The notes: generated from the sequence alone by a model not told the origin. Shown: positions 8,202-17,267, numbered from the stretch's first letter. The stretch: 64,000 nt of DNA from an uncultured Eubacteriales bacterium (GCA_900546845.1 UREK01000001.1:186001-250000); one strand, 5' to 3'. A program made the numbers and translations.

Positions 8202-9366
8202 CCTGCTTCAGCACCCTTTCGAAAATGTCCAGAGCCTCGTCGAGAAGCGGCTCGGTGAGCGTGGCCATATAGCTCGTGCGCAGCAGGCACTCCGTTGCGG
8301 GCGTAGCCGGCGGCAGCACGGGGTTCACATAAACGCCCTCGTCGTAAAGCCGCTTGGCCGTGGCGAGCGTATTCATGGTGTCGTAGGTATAGATGGGGAT
8401 GATAGGCGTCGCGCTCTCGCGGATGGCGATGCCGCGCGCGCGCATGCCCTTGCGCATGTAGGAAGAGAGCGCGGCAAGGCGCGCCGGAAGCTCCGGCGTC
8501 TCCTCCAGGATGCGCAGCGCCTCAAGCGCTGTGGCGCAGCTTGCGGGCGGGATGGATGCGCAGAAGATGAACGGACGGGAGGCATGGCGCACGTAGTCGA
8601 CGATGCGCGCGTCCGCCGCCATGTAGCCGCCAAGGCTTGCAAGGGACTTGCTGAACGTACCCATGATGATGTCGACCTCGTCCGTCAAGCCGAAGTGCTC
8701 CGCGGTGCCGCGCCCGTGCACGCCGAGCACGCCAAGGCCGTGCGCATCGTCCACCATGACGCGCGCGCCATACTGCTTGGCCAGCCGGACGATCTCCGGC
8801 AGGTTGCAGATGTCGCCGCCCATGCTGAACACGCCGTCGGTCACGATCAGCTTGCCGGCGGTCTCCGGGATGTTTTGCAGCTTCTTTTCGAGATCCGCCA
8901 TGTCGTTGTGGCGGTAGCGCACCATGGTGGCGTAGCTGAGCTTGCAGCCATCGTAAATGCTCGCGTGGTTCTCCCGGTCGCAGAGAATGTAATCGTCCTT
9001 GCCCGCGATGGCGCTGATGATGCCGAGGTTGCTCTGGAAGCCCGTGGAGAACGTCATCACGGCCTCTTTGCCGAGGAAGGAAGCGAGTTCCTCCTCAAGC
9101 TCTACATGCAGCTCTAGCGTGCCGTTCAGGAACCGGGAGCCGGAGCAGCCGGAACCGTAGCGCTCAAGCGCTTTGAGCCCCGCTTCGATTACGCGCGGGT
9201 GCGTGGTGAGGCCGAGGTAGTTGTTGGAGCCAAGCATGATGCGGCGCTTGCCTTCCATGATGACCTCCACGTCCTGCCGGGATTCAAGTTTGTGAAAGTA
9301 GGGGTAGATGTTTGCAGTGCGGATCTCGTCCACGTAGGGGTTGGTGCATTTTGCGAATAAGTCCAT
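8191..9366 (-). CDS. Alpha-oxoamine synthase, serine palmitoyltransferase-like
   Basis: PLP enzyme of the alpha-oxoamine synthase family (serine palmitoyltransferase, KBL, BioF, HemA), which condenses an amino acid with an acyl-CoA/ACP. Visible are GSNNYLGL, YGSGCSGSRFLNGT, DGVFSMGGD, DDAHGLGVLG and the PLP lysine in GTFSKSLASLGG (Lys240). Features such as NIYPYFHKLES, CDRENHASIYDG, and RPFIFCASIPPA agree well with bacterial serine palmitoyltransferases as I know them from Bacteroides. The start ATG at 9366 (MDLFAK) is used because a GGAAGGA lies at suitable distance; an in-frame ATG at 9378 touches that site. The 391 residues match the family length. KBL or BioF remain alternatives, but the neighbours (SDR, lipid kinase, PAP2) point to lipid chemistry. 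Confidence 0.85.
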   Translation of the reverse strand: MDLFAKCTNPYVDEIRTANIYPYFHKLESRQDVEVIMEGKRRIMLGSNNYLGLTTHPRVIEAGLKALERYGSGCSGSRFLNGTLELHVELEEELASFLGKEAVMTFSTGFQSNLGIISAIAGKDDYILCDRENHASIYDGCKLSYATMVRYRHNDMADLEKKLQNIPETAGKLIVTDGVFSMGGDICNLPEIVRLAKQYGARVMVDDAHGLGVLGVHGRGTAEHFGLTDEVDIIMGTFSKSLASLGGYMAADARIVDYVRHASRPFIFCASIPPASCATALEALRILEETPELPARLAALSSYMRKGMRARGIAIRESATPIIPIYTYDTMNTLATAKRLYDEGVYVNPVLPPATPATECLLRTSYMATLTEPLLDEALDIFERVLKQDAE

Positions 9367-9572
9367 ATGATGTTCCATTCCTTCCAAATTGGTTTTCGGG
9401 CTGTGCCGCGCCTGCGGCGGAAAATAAAAACGGCGCCCGGCGAGTTTGCCAAGCATGTATAATACGAACAAATTTTATATCATTTTTGGGATAATAACAA
9501 GTTAAAATAGAACCCAGCGCATATTTTTTCGCAAATCATAAGAAACATGCCCCAAAGTGCAGGCTTTGCACC

Positions 9573-9602
9573 TTGCCTGGAAAGTGCGCGCTGTGATATA
9601 GT
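9573..9602 (+). promoter_or_regulatory. Promoter of the phosphatase gene
   Basis: TTGCCT (9573-9578), 18-nt spacer, TATAGT (9597-9602), about 57 nt ahead of the ATG at 9660. Confidence 0.55.
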
Positions 9603-9659
9603 ATCACCCGAATGCGGTTTGCGGGGCGGCTGCGCCCCACGAAAAAACATTTGTAGGAA

Positions 9660-10181
9660 ATGAACGGTATGGAGAAACAGATTCGGATCTTATTCGTGTG
9701 CCACGGCAACATCTGCCGTTCCCCGATGGCGGAATTCATCCTGCGCGCGCGGGCAGAAGCCCTCGGCCTCGGCGCTTTCGTGGCGGCTGATTCCGCCGCG
9801 ACGAGCGCGGAGGAGCTGGGCTGCCCCGTACATCCCGGCGCGGCGGCAATTTTGCGCGCCCAGGGGATCGACTGCTCCGAAAAGCGCGCGCGGCAGATGC
9901 GCAAGAGCGACTATACGGCGTATGATTACCTTGTCGGCATGGACCGGATGAACGTTGCGGACATGCGCCGCATCGCGGGCGGCGACCCGGAGGGCAAGAT
10001 ATGCCGGCTGCTGGATTTTGCGGCCAACCCGCGGGACATTGCGGATCCTTGGTATACCGGCGATTTTGACGCCACTTACGCGGACGTTTGCGAGGGCTGC
10101 GAGGCATTGCTCAAGCGCCTGAAGGAGCAGCGGCTTGCGATCCCAGCAACTGTGCGTGTATGCCACGTGCAAACGCGCTGA
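9660..10181 (+). CDS. Low-molecular-weight protein tyrosine phosphatase
   Basis: Cytosolic phosphatase of 173 residues. The P-loop CHGNICRS (C14-S21, catalytic C14 and R20) and the general-acid loop DPWYTGDF (D129) are intact, so it should be active. Family members dephosphorylate phosphotyrosine proteins, or phosphoarginine in the YwlE subgroup; the P-loop residue after the Cys-x-Gly-Asn step is Ile, as in typical LMW-PTPs, rather than the Thr of YwlE. The start may be 9660 or the ATG at 9669, both behind TAGGAA. Its 3' end runs 71 nt into the convergent flavodoxin-like gene, so the last ~24 codons are antisense to that gene's end. The C-terminal tail is slightly longer than the family norm. 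Confidence 0.9.
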   Translation: MNGMEKQIRILFVCHGNICRSPMAEFILRARAEALGLGAFVAADSAATSAEELGCPVHPGAAAILRAQGIDCSEKRARQMRKSDYTAYDYLVGMDRMNVADMRRIAGGDPEGKICRLLDFAANPRDIADPWYTGDFDATYADVCEGCEALLKRLKEQRLAIPATVRVCHVQTR

Positions 10182-11199
10182 TGCGTGCGTTCACGCCCAG
10201 GGCGCGCATGGCGCTGCCGGGGTCGTTGGCGGTTTCCGCAAGGCAGAAGCGGGGCGGAAGCATGAGCGTCTTGTTTAAACAGAGCGCGCCGAGCACCTGC
10301 TGGGCGACGAGGTCGCTGCCGCTGTAGCCGGAGACGACGATGGAATAAAGATACTTGTCATACAGCGAGTTGTTCACGAGAAGGGCGGTGAGCCGGTTGA
10401 TGAAAGCCATAATGTTCGCGCTCACCGAATCGTTGTAATTCGGGCACAGGAGCAAAAGCGCGTTCGCTTCCATCAGCGCGGGAAATACATCCTCCACGAT
10501 GCTGCCGCCGTAAAAGCACTCGTTGGTCTGCGCGAAGTGGGCGCAGGCCTTGTAGGAGCAGCCGCGGCAATCGTGGATCGCGCCGTTTTGCAGGGAGATC
10601 TCGCGGAATTCGCAGCAATCGCGCAGGGAATCGCGGACCGCATCGCCGAGCGCGAGCGTGTTGGAGGTCGCGTGCATGGAGGCATGCAGCAAAAGGATGC
10701 GCGGGTGCGCGAAGCGCGGCGCTTCAAAGGCGAGCAGCCGTTCCACAAGCGCGCGGGCGAGCAGGGGATACGCCTCCTCCGGCGTTACGCCGAGGCGCAT
10801 CGCCGTAACATGCAGGTTGGAAAGCGAGCCCGTGCCCTCCACGAGCGGCTTCCCCGGAAAGGTACAGCCCGCGTTGCTCGCGGCGTGGGCGAGCATGCGC
10901 GCAAGCTGCTTGGTATAAAATTCACCCTCGCCGTCGATGAGCATCACGGCGGATGCGCCTTCCATCGCGGATGTGTCGCGCCGCAGGTGCAGGATGAGCG
11001 CGGAGATGTCCGCATCGAGGCCGTATTCGCCCACGGAAAGGGCGAAGAGGACGCGCCGCCCGGCGAGCAGCGGGATGCGCGCTTGCCCCAGGCGGACTTG
11101 CTCGCAGGGGATGTGCGCAAGGATTCGCGCGAGCACGGCGTTGAGGCGCGGGCTGCGCCCCGCGAGCAGGACGAGAAGCGGTGCGGGCTGCGTTGTCAT
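10111..11199 (-). CDS. Flavodoxin/NADPH-dependent FMN reductase-like protein
   Basis: A 362-residue protein with two parts. The first ~165 residues have no recognised motif (an alpha/beta segment with AVMLIDGEGEFYTKQLARMLAH, itself flavodoxin-like). The C-terminal part (about 166-350) resembles multimeric flavodoxin/iron-sulfur flavoproteins: HASMHATSNTLALGDAV for the FMN phosphate loop, the Cys-rich CRGCSYKACAHF...NEC (about 210-228) typical of the Cys region in this family, then LLLCPNYNDSVSANIMAFINR. It may therefore carry FMN and possibly a Fe-S cluster. It is the last gene of a three-gene minus-strand operon, coupled by ATGA to the dehydrogenase-like gene. Its function is unknown; the partners suggest a redox step with a nucleotide-type metabolite. 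Confidence 0.7.
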   Translation of the reverse strand: MTTQPAPLLVLLAGRSPRLNAVLARILAHIPCEQVRLGQARIPLLAGRRVLFALSVGEYGLDADISALILHLRRDTSAMEGASAVMLIDGEGEFYTKQLARMLAHAASNAGCTFPGKPLVEGTGSLSNLHVTAMRLGVTPEEAYPLLARALVERLLAFEAPRFAHPRILLLHASMHATSNTLALGDAVRDSLRDCCEFREISLQNGAIHDCRGCSYKACAHFAQTNECFYGGSIVEDVFPALMEANALLLLCPNYNDSVSANIMAFINRLTALLVNNSLYDKYLYSIVVSGYSGSDLVAQQVLGALCLNKTLMLPPRFCLAETANDPGSAMRALGVNARISAFARGIHAQLLGSQAAAPSGA

Positions 11200-12449
11200 A
11201 GCAGGAACTCCTTTAGCTCGGAATGCGCCGCGTCAAGGCGCGCAGCAAGCGCTGGTGGGATGGGTTCGCGCAAAAGCGCGGGCCCGTTTTTCGTGAAGCG
11301 GGTGCGGCAGCCAAAATAAGCCCCGCCCATGGGGACCGCTCCGTCGTGCCATTCGCCGCGCAGAGTCTTGAGTACGCTCACGCACGCGGAGGAAAGCCCG
11401 GGCGCGATGTAGGGCTTGAAGCCGAGCGCGCGCACGCGCAGGTTTGCAGCGGCGGCCTGCTCGGTGAGCCGCGCCGAAAGCGCGCCGTCGTACGCCGCGC
11501 CGGGCGCGTTGGCGATGATGAGCCCCTGCCCGTGCGGGCCGTATGCGCGCACGGCCTCCGGGTCTAGCCCGGCCTTTTTCGCATAATACTGCGCGCGGGC
11601 GCGCATCACGCCAAGGCCGTATCCCTGCACCTGCTCCGGCAGAAGGCCGCAGCCGTCAAAATTGCCGCGCTCGTCCCGGTTGCTGTCGAGGAAAACGGCG
11701 CGCGCAAGGTGATCCACGGGGTCGGAAATCTGCGCGAACAGGCCGGAAAACCCGCAGCCGCGGGCTTTTTTTGCGTAGTGGGAGAGCATGGCGCGGTTGG
11801 CTTCAAACTGCACCATGCGTACATCGCCGGTTTTTTCCGTCAGCGGCGGCACCCCGCGGGAGGCTGTGAAGAGCAGCGCGTCGCAATCGAACAGCGCATC
11901 TTCCCCGCAGACGTACACCGGCGGGAGCGGCGCGTCTGAAACTGGAAGCACCTGGTTGAGCTCCATCTCATAGCGCGCGCACTGGGCTGCGTTCGGGTCA
12001 AAGATGCCGATGGAGGAAAGCTCCGTGCCGAGGAGCTTAAGCCCGGTGAGCACCGTGCCGCCCACATCGCCCAGGCCGACGAGCATCACGCGCGGGCGCT
12101 TTTGCGGGGCGAGGAAGCGTGCGAGCACGTCGTAGCAGCGGGCAAATGCCGTGTTGAGCGCGCACGCGCCCTCGCGCGCGAGGATCGCGCGTACCGGTTC
12201 CGGCAAGCGGGAAGGCCCCGGCCCCTGCGCCGCAGGGAGGGGCCGGAGCAGCGCGGAAGGGATCTCCGGCCCGAACAGCTCGGCCTCCGCTTGCAGGGCA
12301 AAGACGCCCCGGCTCCCGCGCCCGCTGCGCATCAGCAAAATCACGAGGGGGGAAAACGGCTCCTCCACGGGGGACGCGCTCTCCGGAAGCGTGCATCCCG
12401 CCTCGAACGGGAACAGGCACGCACCGCGGTATGCATAATATCGGCTCAT
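11196..12449 (-). CDS. Rossmann-fold dehydrogenase-like protein (lactate/malate dehydrogenase-like)
   Basis: A 417-residue protein. After a ~115-residue N-terminal region, a dinucleotide-binding motif VMLVGLGDVGGTVLTG is seen at 121-136, then GIFDPN with an acidic residue suitable for NAD. The later part (FEANRAMLSHYAKKARGCGFSGLFAQISDPVDHLA) is reminiscent of the Asp-Pro-x-Asp region of lactate/malate dehydrogenases, where NVAVVSNPVD is normal. The catalytic His/Arg set is not obvious, so activity cannot be assumed. The start ATG at 12449 has AAGGAGGGCC directly upstream; upstream codons in the same frame belong to the end of the giant gene in another frame. It lies 16 nt after that gene and is coupled by ATGA to the flavodoxin-like gene. 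Confidence 0.65.
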   Translation of the reverse strand: MSRYYAYRGACLFPFEAGCTLPESASPVEEPFSPLVILLMRSGRGSRGVFALQAEAELFGPEIPSALLRPLPAAQGPGPSRLPEPVRAILAREGACALNTAFARCYDVLARFLAPQKRPRVMLVGLGDVGGTVLTGLKLLGTELSSIGIFDPNAAQCARYEMELNQVLPVSDAPLPPVYVCGEDALFDCDALLFTASRGVPPLTEKTGDVRMVQFEANRAMLSHYAKKARGCGFSGLFAQISDPVDHLARAVFLDSNRDERGNFDGCGLLPEQVQGYGLGVMRARAQYYAKKAGLDPEAVRAYGPHGQGLIIANAPGAAYDGALSARLTEQAAAANLRVRALGFKPYIAPGLSSACVSVLKTLRGEWHDGAVPMGGAYFGCRTRFTKNGPALLREPIPPALAARLDAAHSELKEFLL

Positions 12450-12465
12450 AGGCCCTCCTTCGGTT

Positions 12466-15400
12466 TTAGGTTTCCTCCATGCGGCCCAGCCGCTGAAACA
12501 GGGCCATATCGTCTGCCAGGCAGGCGGAAGCGAACGCACCCGGGTCGTACTGCATGTGCATCCCCTTGTCCGGCAGGCGCGGGCGGTAGAGCGCCTCAGG
12601 CAGGCGTTTGAGCGTGAGGGAGGTGTTGAGAAGCGCCTGGTGCCGCCGTTCAAGCACCGCGAGGATGTCCATCGCGTTTTGCAGCGAGACGCGGGAAAAG
12701 TTGCGCAGCGCCGTTTCCGGAACGCCGTGCAGGTAACGTGGGCAGGCGTAGGGGAAGATCAGGTTCACGGAGGGCAGGAGGCCGCCCGTGCGTCGGTCCG
12801 CCTGCACACTGTCCCCGCCGAGGAACGGGTATTGCAGGCTTTCGGTGAACCAATAGCGCAGGTTCGGGATGAAGTACTCGCAATCCACCGCGCGGCCCTG
12901 GAAGTCCATCAGATCCTTCCCGCGGCCGGAAAGCACGCCCACGATGATGCGGCGGATCTCCACATCCTCCTGCCGGAAGATGGGGTCGAGCATTTCGAGC
13001 CGGTAGCCGTTGTGCAGCAGGTCGTCCACCAGCAGCACCGGGCGGCGGAAGGATTTGAGTGTGCGCACCTGGTTCGCAAGGGAGGAATACCCCGGATACT
13101 CGGTGATGGTGAAGCCTGTGATGCCCGCATCAAACACCTTGTCCGCATGCAGCGTTTTGGTAACGACGTTGGGGACAACCTCGCCGGAAAGGATCTTGCC
13201 ATAGGGCACGCACATGTCCGCCCCCAGCCCTTCGCCGGGCGCAAGGCGCTCTACCCCGGCTGCGGCGCGCACGCGGTGGACGAGCGCCTGGTTTAAAAGC
13301 TCTGTGTTGAAGCAGAGCAGGAGGGCCCCCGGGAACATGGCGGCGATGGCGCGGCGCAGCGCCGGGCGCGCGGCATAGACCACATCCCGCACGGCGTCAT
13401 CATCATGCAGCGGCGGCTTGATACGCTCGAGTGCGTCCTGCACGAGCACGAGCGGCGCGCGCATATCCACGATAAGGATATCTTCCTGCCCGTGGACGGG
13501 CAGGAACCCCATCTGCTCAAGCGTAGGACGCAGCGGGTCGTTTTCCCGGGAGACGTAGAGCGCGGAGGTACAATCCCCGGAGAGCGCGCGGGCGAGCAGC
13601 TCCGTCACGAGCAGCAGAAGCCCTTCGCGGATGGCCGCGTCCTCCAGCCGCACTTCTTCGATGAGCAGCACCCGGCCGGCGGCTTCCAGGCGCACGGCTT
13701 CGGCGGCTGCCCGGCCGTTGAGCGCGGCGTAAAGGCCGGAAACGTGCAGCGTGCGCCCAAGGGCATAGCCGAGCGGGCGCGCTTGATCCCGGCGGCGCAG
13801 GAGGGCGGCAGAGGGCCGTTCCAGCTCCGCGAGGCGCGCATCAAGTTCCGGGCAGCCCGTGGGCGGGCCGCCGGGGCGCCAGCTTTCGAAATAAAGCTCG
13901 CGCAGGGCGATGATGTGCTTGAGCTGCGGAGAGCGCAGGTAAAGCCCGCGGGAATAGATGAACTCCTGCACGACGGGGTCGAGCAGCATGGAAATGTCGA
14001 GATTTTTGTCGATGTATTCCCGGATGCGGGAGGAGCTCACGCTCTCATAATATGCGGGCAGGGAAAGCAGGATGAGCTTCCCGCGGATCACATCCGAAAG
14101 CGGGCGCACGGCGACGCTCTCCGCGCTTTCATCCCGCACGAAGACGATGTGGTTGTAGCCCGCCGCGCCGCCGGGCAGCCCGGCGCGGTACGCGGAGGCG
14201 TTGCGGATCACGTCGCTCCCCGCGACGAGGAAAAGCTCCCGCTCCGGGAAGAGCGATGCAAGGCGCGCCAAATCGTCCGGCACGGCGAGGTTCACCGGGA
14301 TGTCATCCGGAAAAAGGAACACATCCGCAAAGTCCGCGACGGACATGCTGACGATCTGCCGCCGGAGCAGGCGTGGGAGCGTGCGCTTGCTCCAGGAGAA
14401 TTCATCCACCGCCAGGTAGACCTCGAAGCCGCGCGCGCGGATCTCCCGCACGATGCGCTTATGCCCGGCGGAGAACGGATCGAATGTGCCGGGGAAGAAG
14501 GCGGCGGGGCGCAGCGGCGGGAACTCGAACGGGCCGAAGGCGACCTCGCATTCGGTCACAAAGCGGTAAAGGTGGTTGAGCATCGCCGCCTGGTTATAGA
14601 AGTCAAGCCGCCCTTCCCGCGGTTCCGCAAGGAGGGTGCGCAGCTTCTTGACCACGCCCGGGAAGCAGGCGCGCCGCGCCGCGAGCGGCACATAGTTGTT
14701 GTAGAAGAAATCGCGGCACAGAACGCCGAGCGCGGTGGAGTGGATCGTCGCGTCATAATGGGCGACGCCTGTGAGCAGCAGGCCGAGGATGCGTTCCGCG
14801 TCCTTTGGATCGAACGCGTCCCCCGCGTCGATGGCGACGGTATAAAGGATCACGCTGAAAGTGCGGATGGCGGCGCAGGAAGCCTGCACGTTCGCGCTGC
14901 GCAGGAGCGCCTCGAGCATGTCCATACATTCGTCGAACTCCTTTTGCGGCAGGCGGCAGATGAGCCGCCCCACGCAGGGGGAGATGAAGCGCGCGACCTC
15001 GCTCTGCCCGGTTTCGAGCTCCCGCAGCAGGTCGATGACGATCTCGTTGCACTGATCTACGGAAAGATACTTTGCTATGCGCACGAGGCTCTTCCCCGCG
15101 TGTTCGCGCACGGGAAGGTGCTCGCTGACGCAGAGCAGGTTGGAAAGATGCATGGCGATGTGGAACGCGTCCGTGCGGCTTGCGGCCGCATGGGCCGAAA
15201 GCGCGTCGATTTGTACGAGCTTGACCGTCCAATGCACGGCGTTTTTGAGGTTGCTCAGATAAAGTTCGGAAATGTCTAGCGCGGGCGGCTCAGGCGCGCC
15301 GGGGCAAAGGACGGCGCGCACATGCCCGCAGAGGTAGGCGACGGCGGGCTCGGGCGCGCCGGGGAGCGCATCGAGCGCCGCAGCGGCCTCCGCGCGCAGC

Positions 15401-17202
15401 GCGGGGAATGCGGAATACTTGAGCAAGCAGCGCAGCGCGCCGATGCGCTCCCGCGCCTCCAGCGCGGCAAGCGCGCTTTTGAGCATGCCGAGCAGCGCGG
15501 CATGTTCCTCCTGTGTGAACAGCGAAAACGGCACGTGGGAAAGCGTATCCACCAGCACGAAGCGGTCGTTCCCCTCGGCAGAGAGGATCCGGCGGTAAAG
15601 CGGAAGTAGGTAATGCCGCGCCTCGGCCGGGTCGACGCAGAGGAACAGGCTTTCCGCAACGGTCTTGAGCGAATTGGAGATGCGCTGCGCGTGCTTGGGG
15701 GAGATCTTGTGATCCGGATGAAGGCAAAGGGCGATGTAATGTTCCCAAAGATCCGTGGATTCCTGCAAAAGCGCCATCATCGCAGGCGCCATGGCGGTGG
15801 GCGGCGCGCCCTCGGGCAGCTCCTTGCGATAGCGCGGGCCGCTGTTTGCGAGGATCTGACCGAGGATGCGCCCGGCGTTGCGGCGCACGTCGCCTTCCCG
15901 GTGCATCAGCAGCTCGTAGAGGAACGCGAGCAGATGGAGCTTGTGCTCCCGGGTCATATAGGTGCTGTATTCCTCAAACAGTTGCAGATACGTGCGGATG
16001 CGGTGCAGGTTCTTTTCGCTGCGCGCTTGCTCCAGCAGCTCCGCGAAGGAAGCGCTGCTGCCGAGCATGCGCATGAGGAGCACGTTGTTGCGGAACGTGA
16101 GGTTCGTGAGGGAAGCCGCGTTTTCCGCGGGCGTGAGCAGCGCCGGGTCCACGGCAGTAGGGAGGAGAAGCGCGTCCCCGGAAAGCTCCGAAGGCACACC
16201 GCAGCTCAGGAGGAAGCGCTCAAAATCGCGCAGCTTGGCGTACACCGTGCGGTAGCGGCGGCCCTTTTCCTCCGTCATGTCCGCAAGTTTGCCGAAGATC
16301 ACGCTGTAAGCCTCCGAGAGGGAATAGATCGAGACGCGTTCGCGGCCTTCTGCGTCCCGCACGCCGCGCACGCGGAAGTCCGCATAGATGAGCAGCAACG
16401 ATTCGAGCTGGAGGTTTTCAAACTCAAGATCCCACGTGGAATGGTTGGCCGCGATGTGGGCGATGGCGGGCATGCCGCCGCGCGTGAGCCAATCCCAGGT
16501 GTAATAATAATGCAGATAGGGGACGCGCCGGGCGTCCTTGCCGCGGCAGCCGAACTTGCCGGCGTCGTGGCTGAGCGCAGCCGCACTCACGAGCGCAACG
16601 TCCACCGGAAGCCCGGCCTTTGCGGCCATGCGCGCCGCGTGCACGGCAACGTTGTGCACGCCGATGGTGTGGGAAGCCGGGTCGAACGGCATGATCTCCC
16701 GGCCGATGCGCAGGAGCGCGACGAAGCGGGCGGCGCAGACGGCGGTGCGGAACGCGGCGTATTCCTCCCGGATGAGGCTTTCGGCTTCTTCCTCCGGGGT
16801 GAGCACGTAAAGGTCAGTCAAGGGATCGAACGGGCAATGCTCCCGCTCGCGCGCGAGCAGCCAGGTGAACACCGTGAGGAAGAATTCAAGCGCCTGCGCC
16901 TGCGGCTGTGCGGGCGGGGTAAAGCGCGCGTCCGGGAACATCCGGTCCGCCAGATAGGCGTAGATATACGGCAGCCAGCCGCCGTCCGGCGCGGGAGAGA
17001 GCGCTTCCATCACGGGCAGGCACAGCGAGAGCACCTCTTGCGCCATGGCGCGCGCGCCGGGCTCCCGGCGATGCAGCGCGGCGGGAAAGGCAGCGGCGCC
17101 GAGCGCTTCCCGGAGTGCGCGCCGGGAAAGGCCTACGTGCGCGGCATAGCGGCCATAGAGCGTATCGAAGAGCGGCTTATAATATCCCTGCAAATCGTTC
17201 AT
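12466..17202 (-). CDS. Giant multidomain protein: HD domain, helical repeats, NadD-like nucleotidyltransferase, GNAT-like and phosphoribosyltransferase-like domains
   Basis: A 1578-residue cytosolic protein. Residues 170-330 form an HD-type metal phosphohydrolase: His183 (VHN), SHDAGKFG with His211-Asp212, and later His249 and His254. Residues ~380-890 are alpha-helical repeats of HEAT/ARM type. Around 897-1070 lies a nucleotidyltransferase (FFPGTFDPFSAGH, and SSSRIREYI near 1055, as in NadD/CoaD). Residues ~1110-1240 look like a GNAT fold (ENDPLRPTLEQMGF). Near 1390 VLLVDDLLHNGYR is a PRPP-binding-type loop of phosphoribosyltransferases. Proteins of this architecture exist in Clostridia, usually labelled cytidyltransferase; I know of no function. 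The combination of hydrolase, transferase and PRPP-site suggests nucleotide-cofactor synthesis or repair, perhaps NAD-like. It heads an operon with a Rossmann protein and a flavodoxin-like protein. Start ATG at 17202; TATAAT at 17242-17247. Confidence 0.8.
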   Translation of the reverse strand: MNDLQGYYKPLFDTLYGRYAAHVGLSRRALREALGAAAFPAALHRREPGARAMAQEVLSLCLPVMEALSPAPDGGWLPYIYAYLADRMFPDARFTPPAQPQAQALEFFLTVFTWLLAREREHCPFDPLTDLYVLTPEEEAESLIREEYAAFRTAVCAARFVALLRIGREIMPFDPASHTIGVHNVAVHAARMAAKAGLPVDVALVSAAALSHDAGKFGCRGKDARRVPYLHYYYTWDWLTRGGMPAIAHIAANHSTWDLEFENLQLESLLLIYADFRVRGVRDAEGRERVSIYSLSEAYSVIFGKLADMTEEKGRRYRTVYAKLRDFERFLLSCGVPSELSGDALLLPTAVDPALLTPAENAASLTNLTFRNNVLLMRMLGSSASFAELLEQARSEKNLHRIRTYLQLFEEYSTYMTREHKLHLLAFLYELLMHREGDVRRNAGRILGQILANSGPRYRKELPEGAPPTAMAPAMMALLQESTDLWEHYIALCLHPDHKISPKHAQRISNSLKTVAESLFLCVDPAEARHYLLPLYRRILSAEGNDRFVLVDTLSHVPFSLFTQEEHAALLGMLKSALAALEARERIGALRCLLKYSAFPALRAEAAAALDALPGAPEPAVAYLCGHVRAVLCPGAPEPPALDISELYLSNLKNAVHWTVKLVQIDALSAHAAASRTDAFHIAMHLSNLLCVSEHLPVREHAGKSLVRIAKYLSVDQCNEIVIDLLRELETGQSEVARFISPCVGRLICRLPQKEFDECMDMLEALLRSANVQASCAAIRTFSVILYTVAIDAGDAFDPKDAERILGLLLTGVAHYDATIHSTALGVLCRDFFYNNYVPLAARRACFPGVVKKLRTLLAEPREGRLDFYNQAAMLNHLYRFVTECEVAFGPFEFPPLRPAAFFPGTFDPFSAGHKRIVREIRARGFEVYLAVDEFSWSKRTLPRLLRRQIVSMSVADFADVFLFPDDIPVNLAVPDDLARLASLFPERELFLVAGSDVIRNASAYRAGLPGGAAGYNHIVFVRDESAESVAVRPLSDVIRGKLILLSLPAYYESVSSSRIREYIDKNLDISMLLDPVVQEFIYSRGLYLRSPQLKHIIALRELYFESWRPGGPPTGCPELDARLAELERPSAALLRRRDQARPLGYALGRTLHVSGLYAALNGRAAAEAVRLEAAGRVLLIEEVRLEDAAIREGLLLLVTELLARALSGDCTSALYVSRENDPLRPTLEQMGFLPVHGQEDILIVDMRAPLVLVQDALERIKPPLHDDDAVRDVVYAARPALRRAIAAMFPGALLLCFNTELLNQALVHRVRAAAGVERLAPGEGLGADMCVPYGKILSGEVVPNVVTKTLHADKVFDAGITGFTITEYPGYSSLANQVRTLKSFRRPVLLVDDLLHNGYRLEMLDPIFRQEDVEIRRIIVGVLSGRGKDLMDFQGRAVDCEYFIPNLRYWFTESLQYPFLGGDSVQADRRTGGLLPSVNLIFPYACPRYLHGVPETALRNFSRVSLQNAMDILAVLERRHQALLNTSLTLKRLPEALYRPRLPDKGMHMQYDPGAFASACLADDMALFQRLGRMEET

Positions 17203-17241
17203 GCGGTTCCCCTAATGTTACGAATTTATCATTCCATACTA

Positions 17242-17247
17242 ATTATA
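17242..17247 (-). promoter_or_regulatory. -10 element of the giant-gene operon
   Basis: TATAAT on the minus strand, about 40 nt upstream of the ATG at 17202. The -35 is not clear; TTTTTC at a 16-nt distance is the best fit. The element lies next to the terminator hairpin at 17268-17292. Confidence 0.5.
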
Positions 17248-17267
17248 TCAAAAAACGAGCATGGAAA

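Noticed and set aside
12450..12653. Longer N-terminus for the dehydrogenase-like gene (start at 12653)
   Set aside because: The extra 68 codons overlap the end of the giant gene in another frame. ATG 12449 has an excellent AAGGAGGG site.
13405..15279. Long plus-strand open frame (624 codons) opposite the giant gene
   Set aside because: It is the antisense shadow of a GC-rich coding strand: Arg/Ala/His-rich composition, no ribosome binding site, no recognisable domain. The same applies to 15613-17448.
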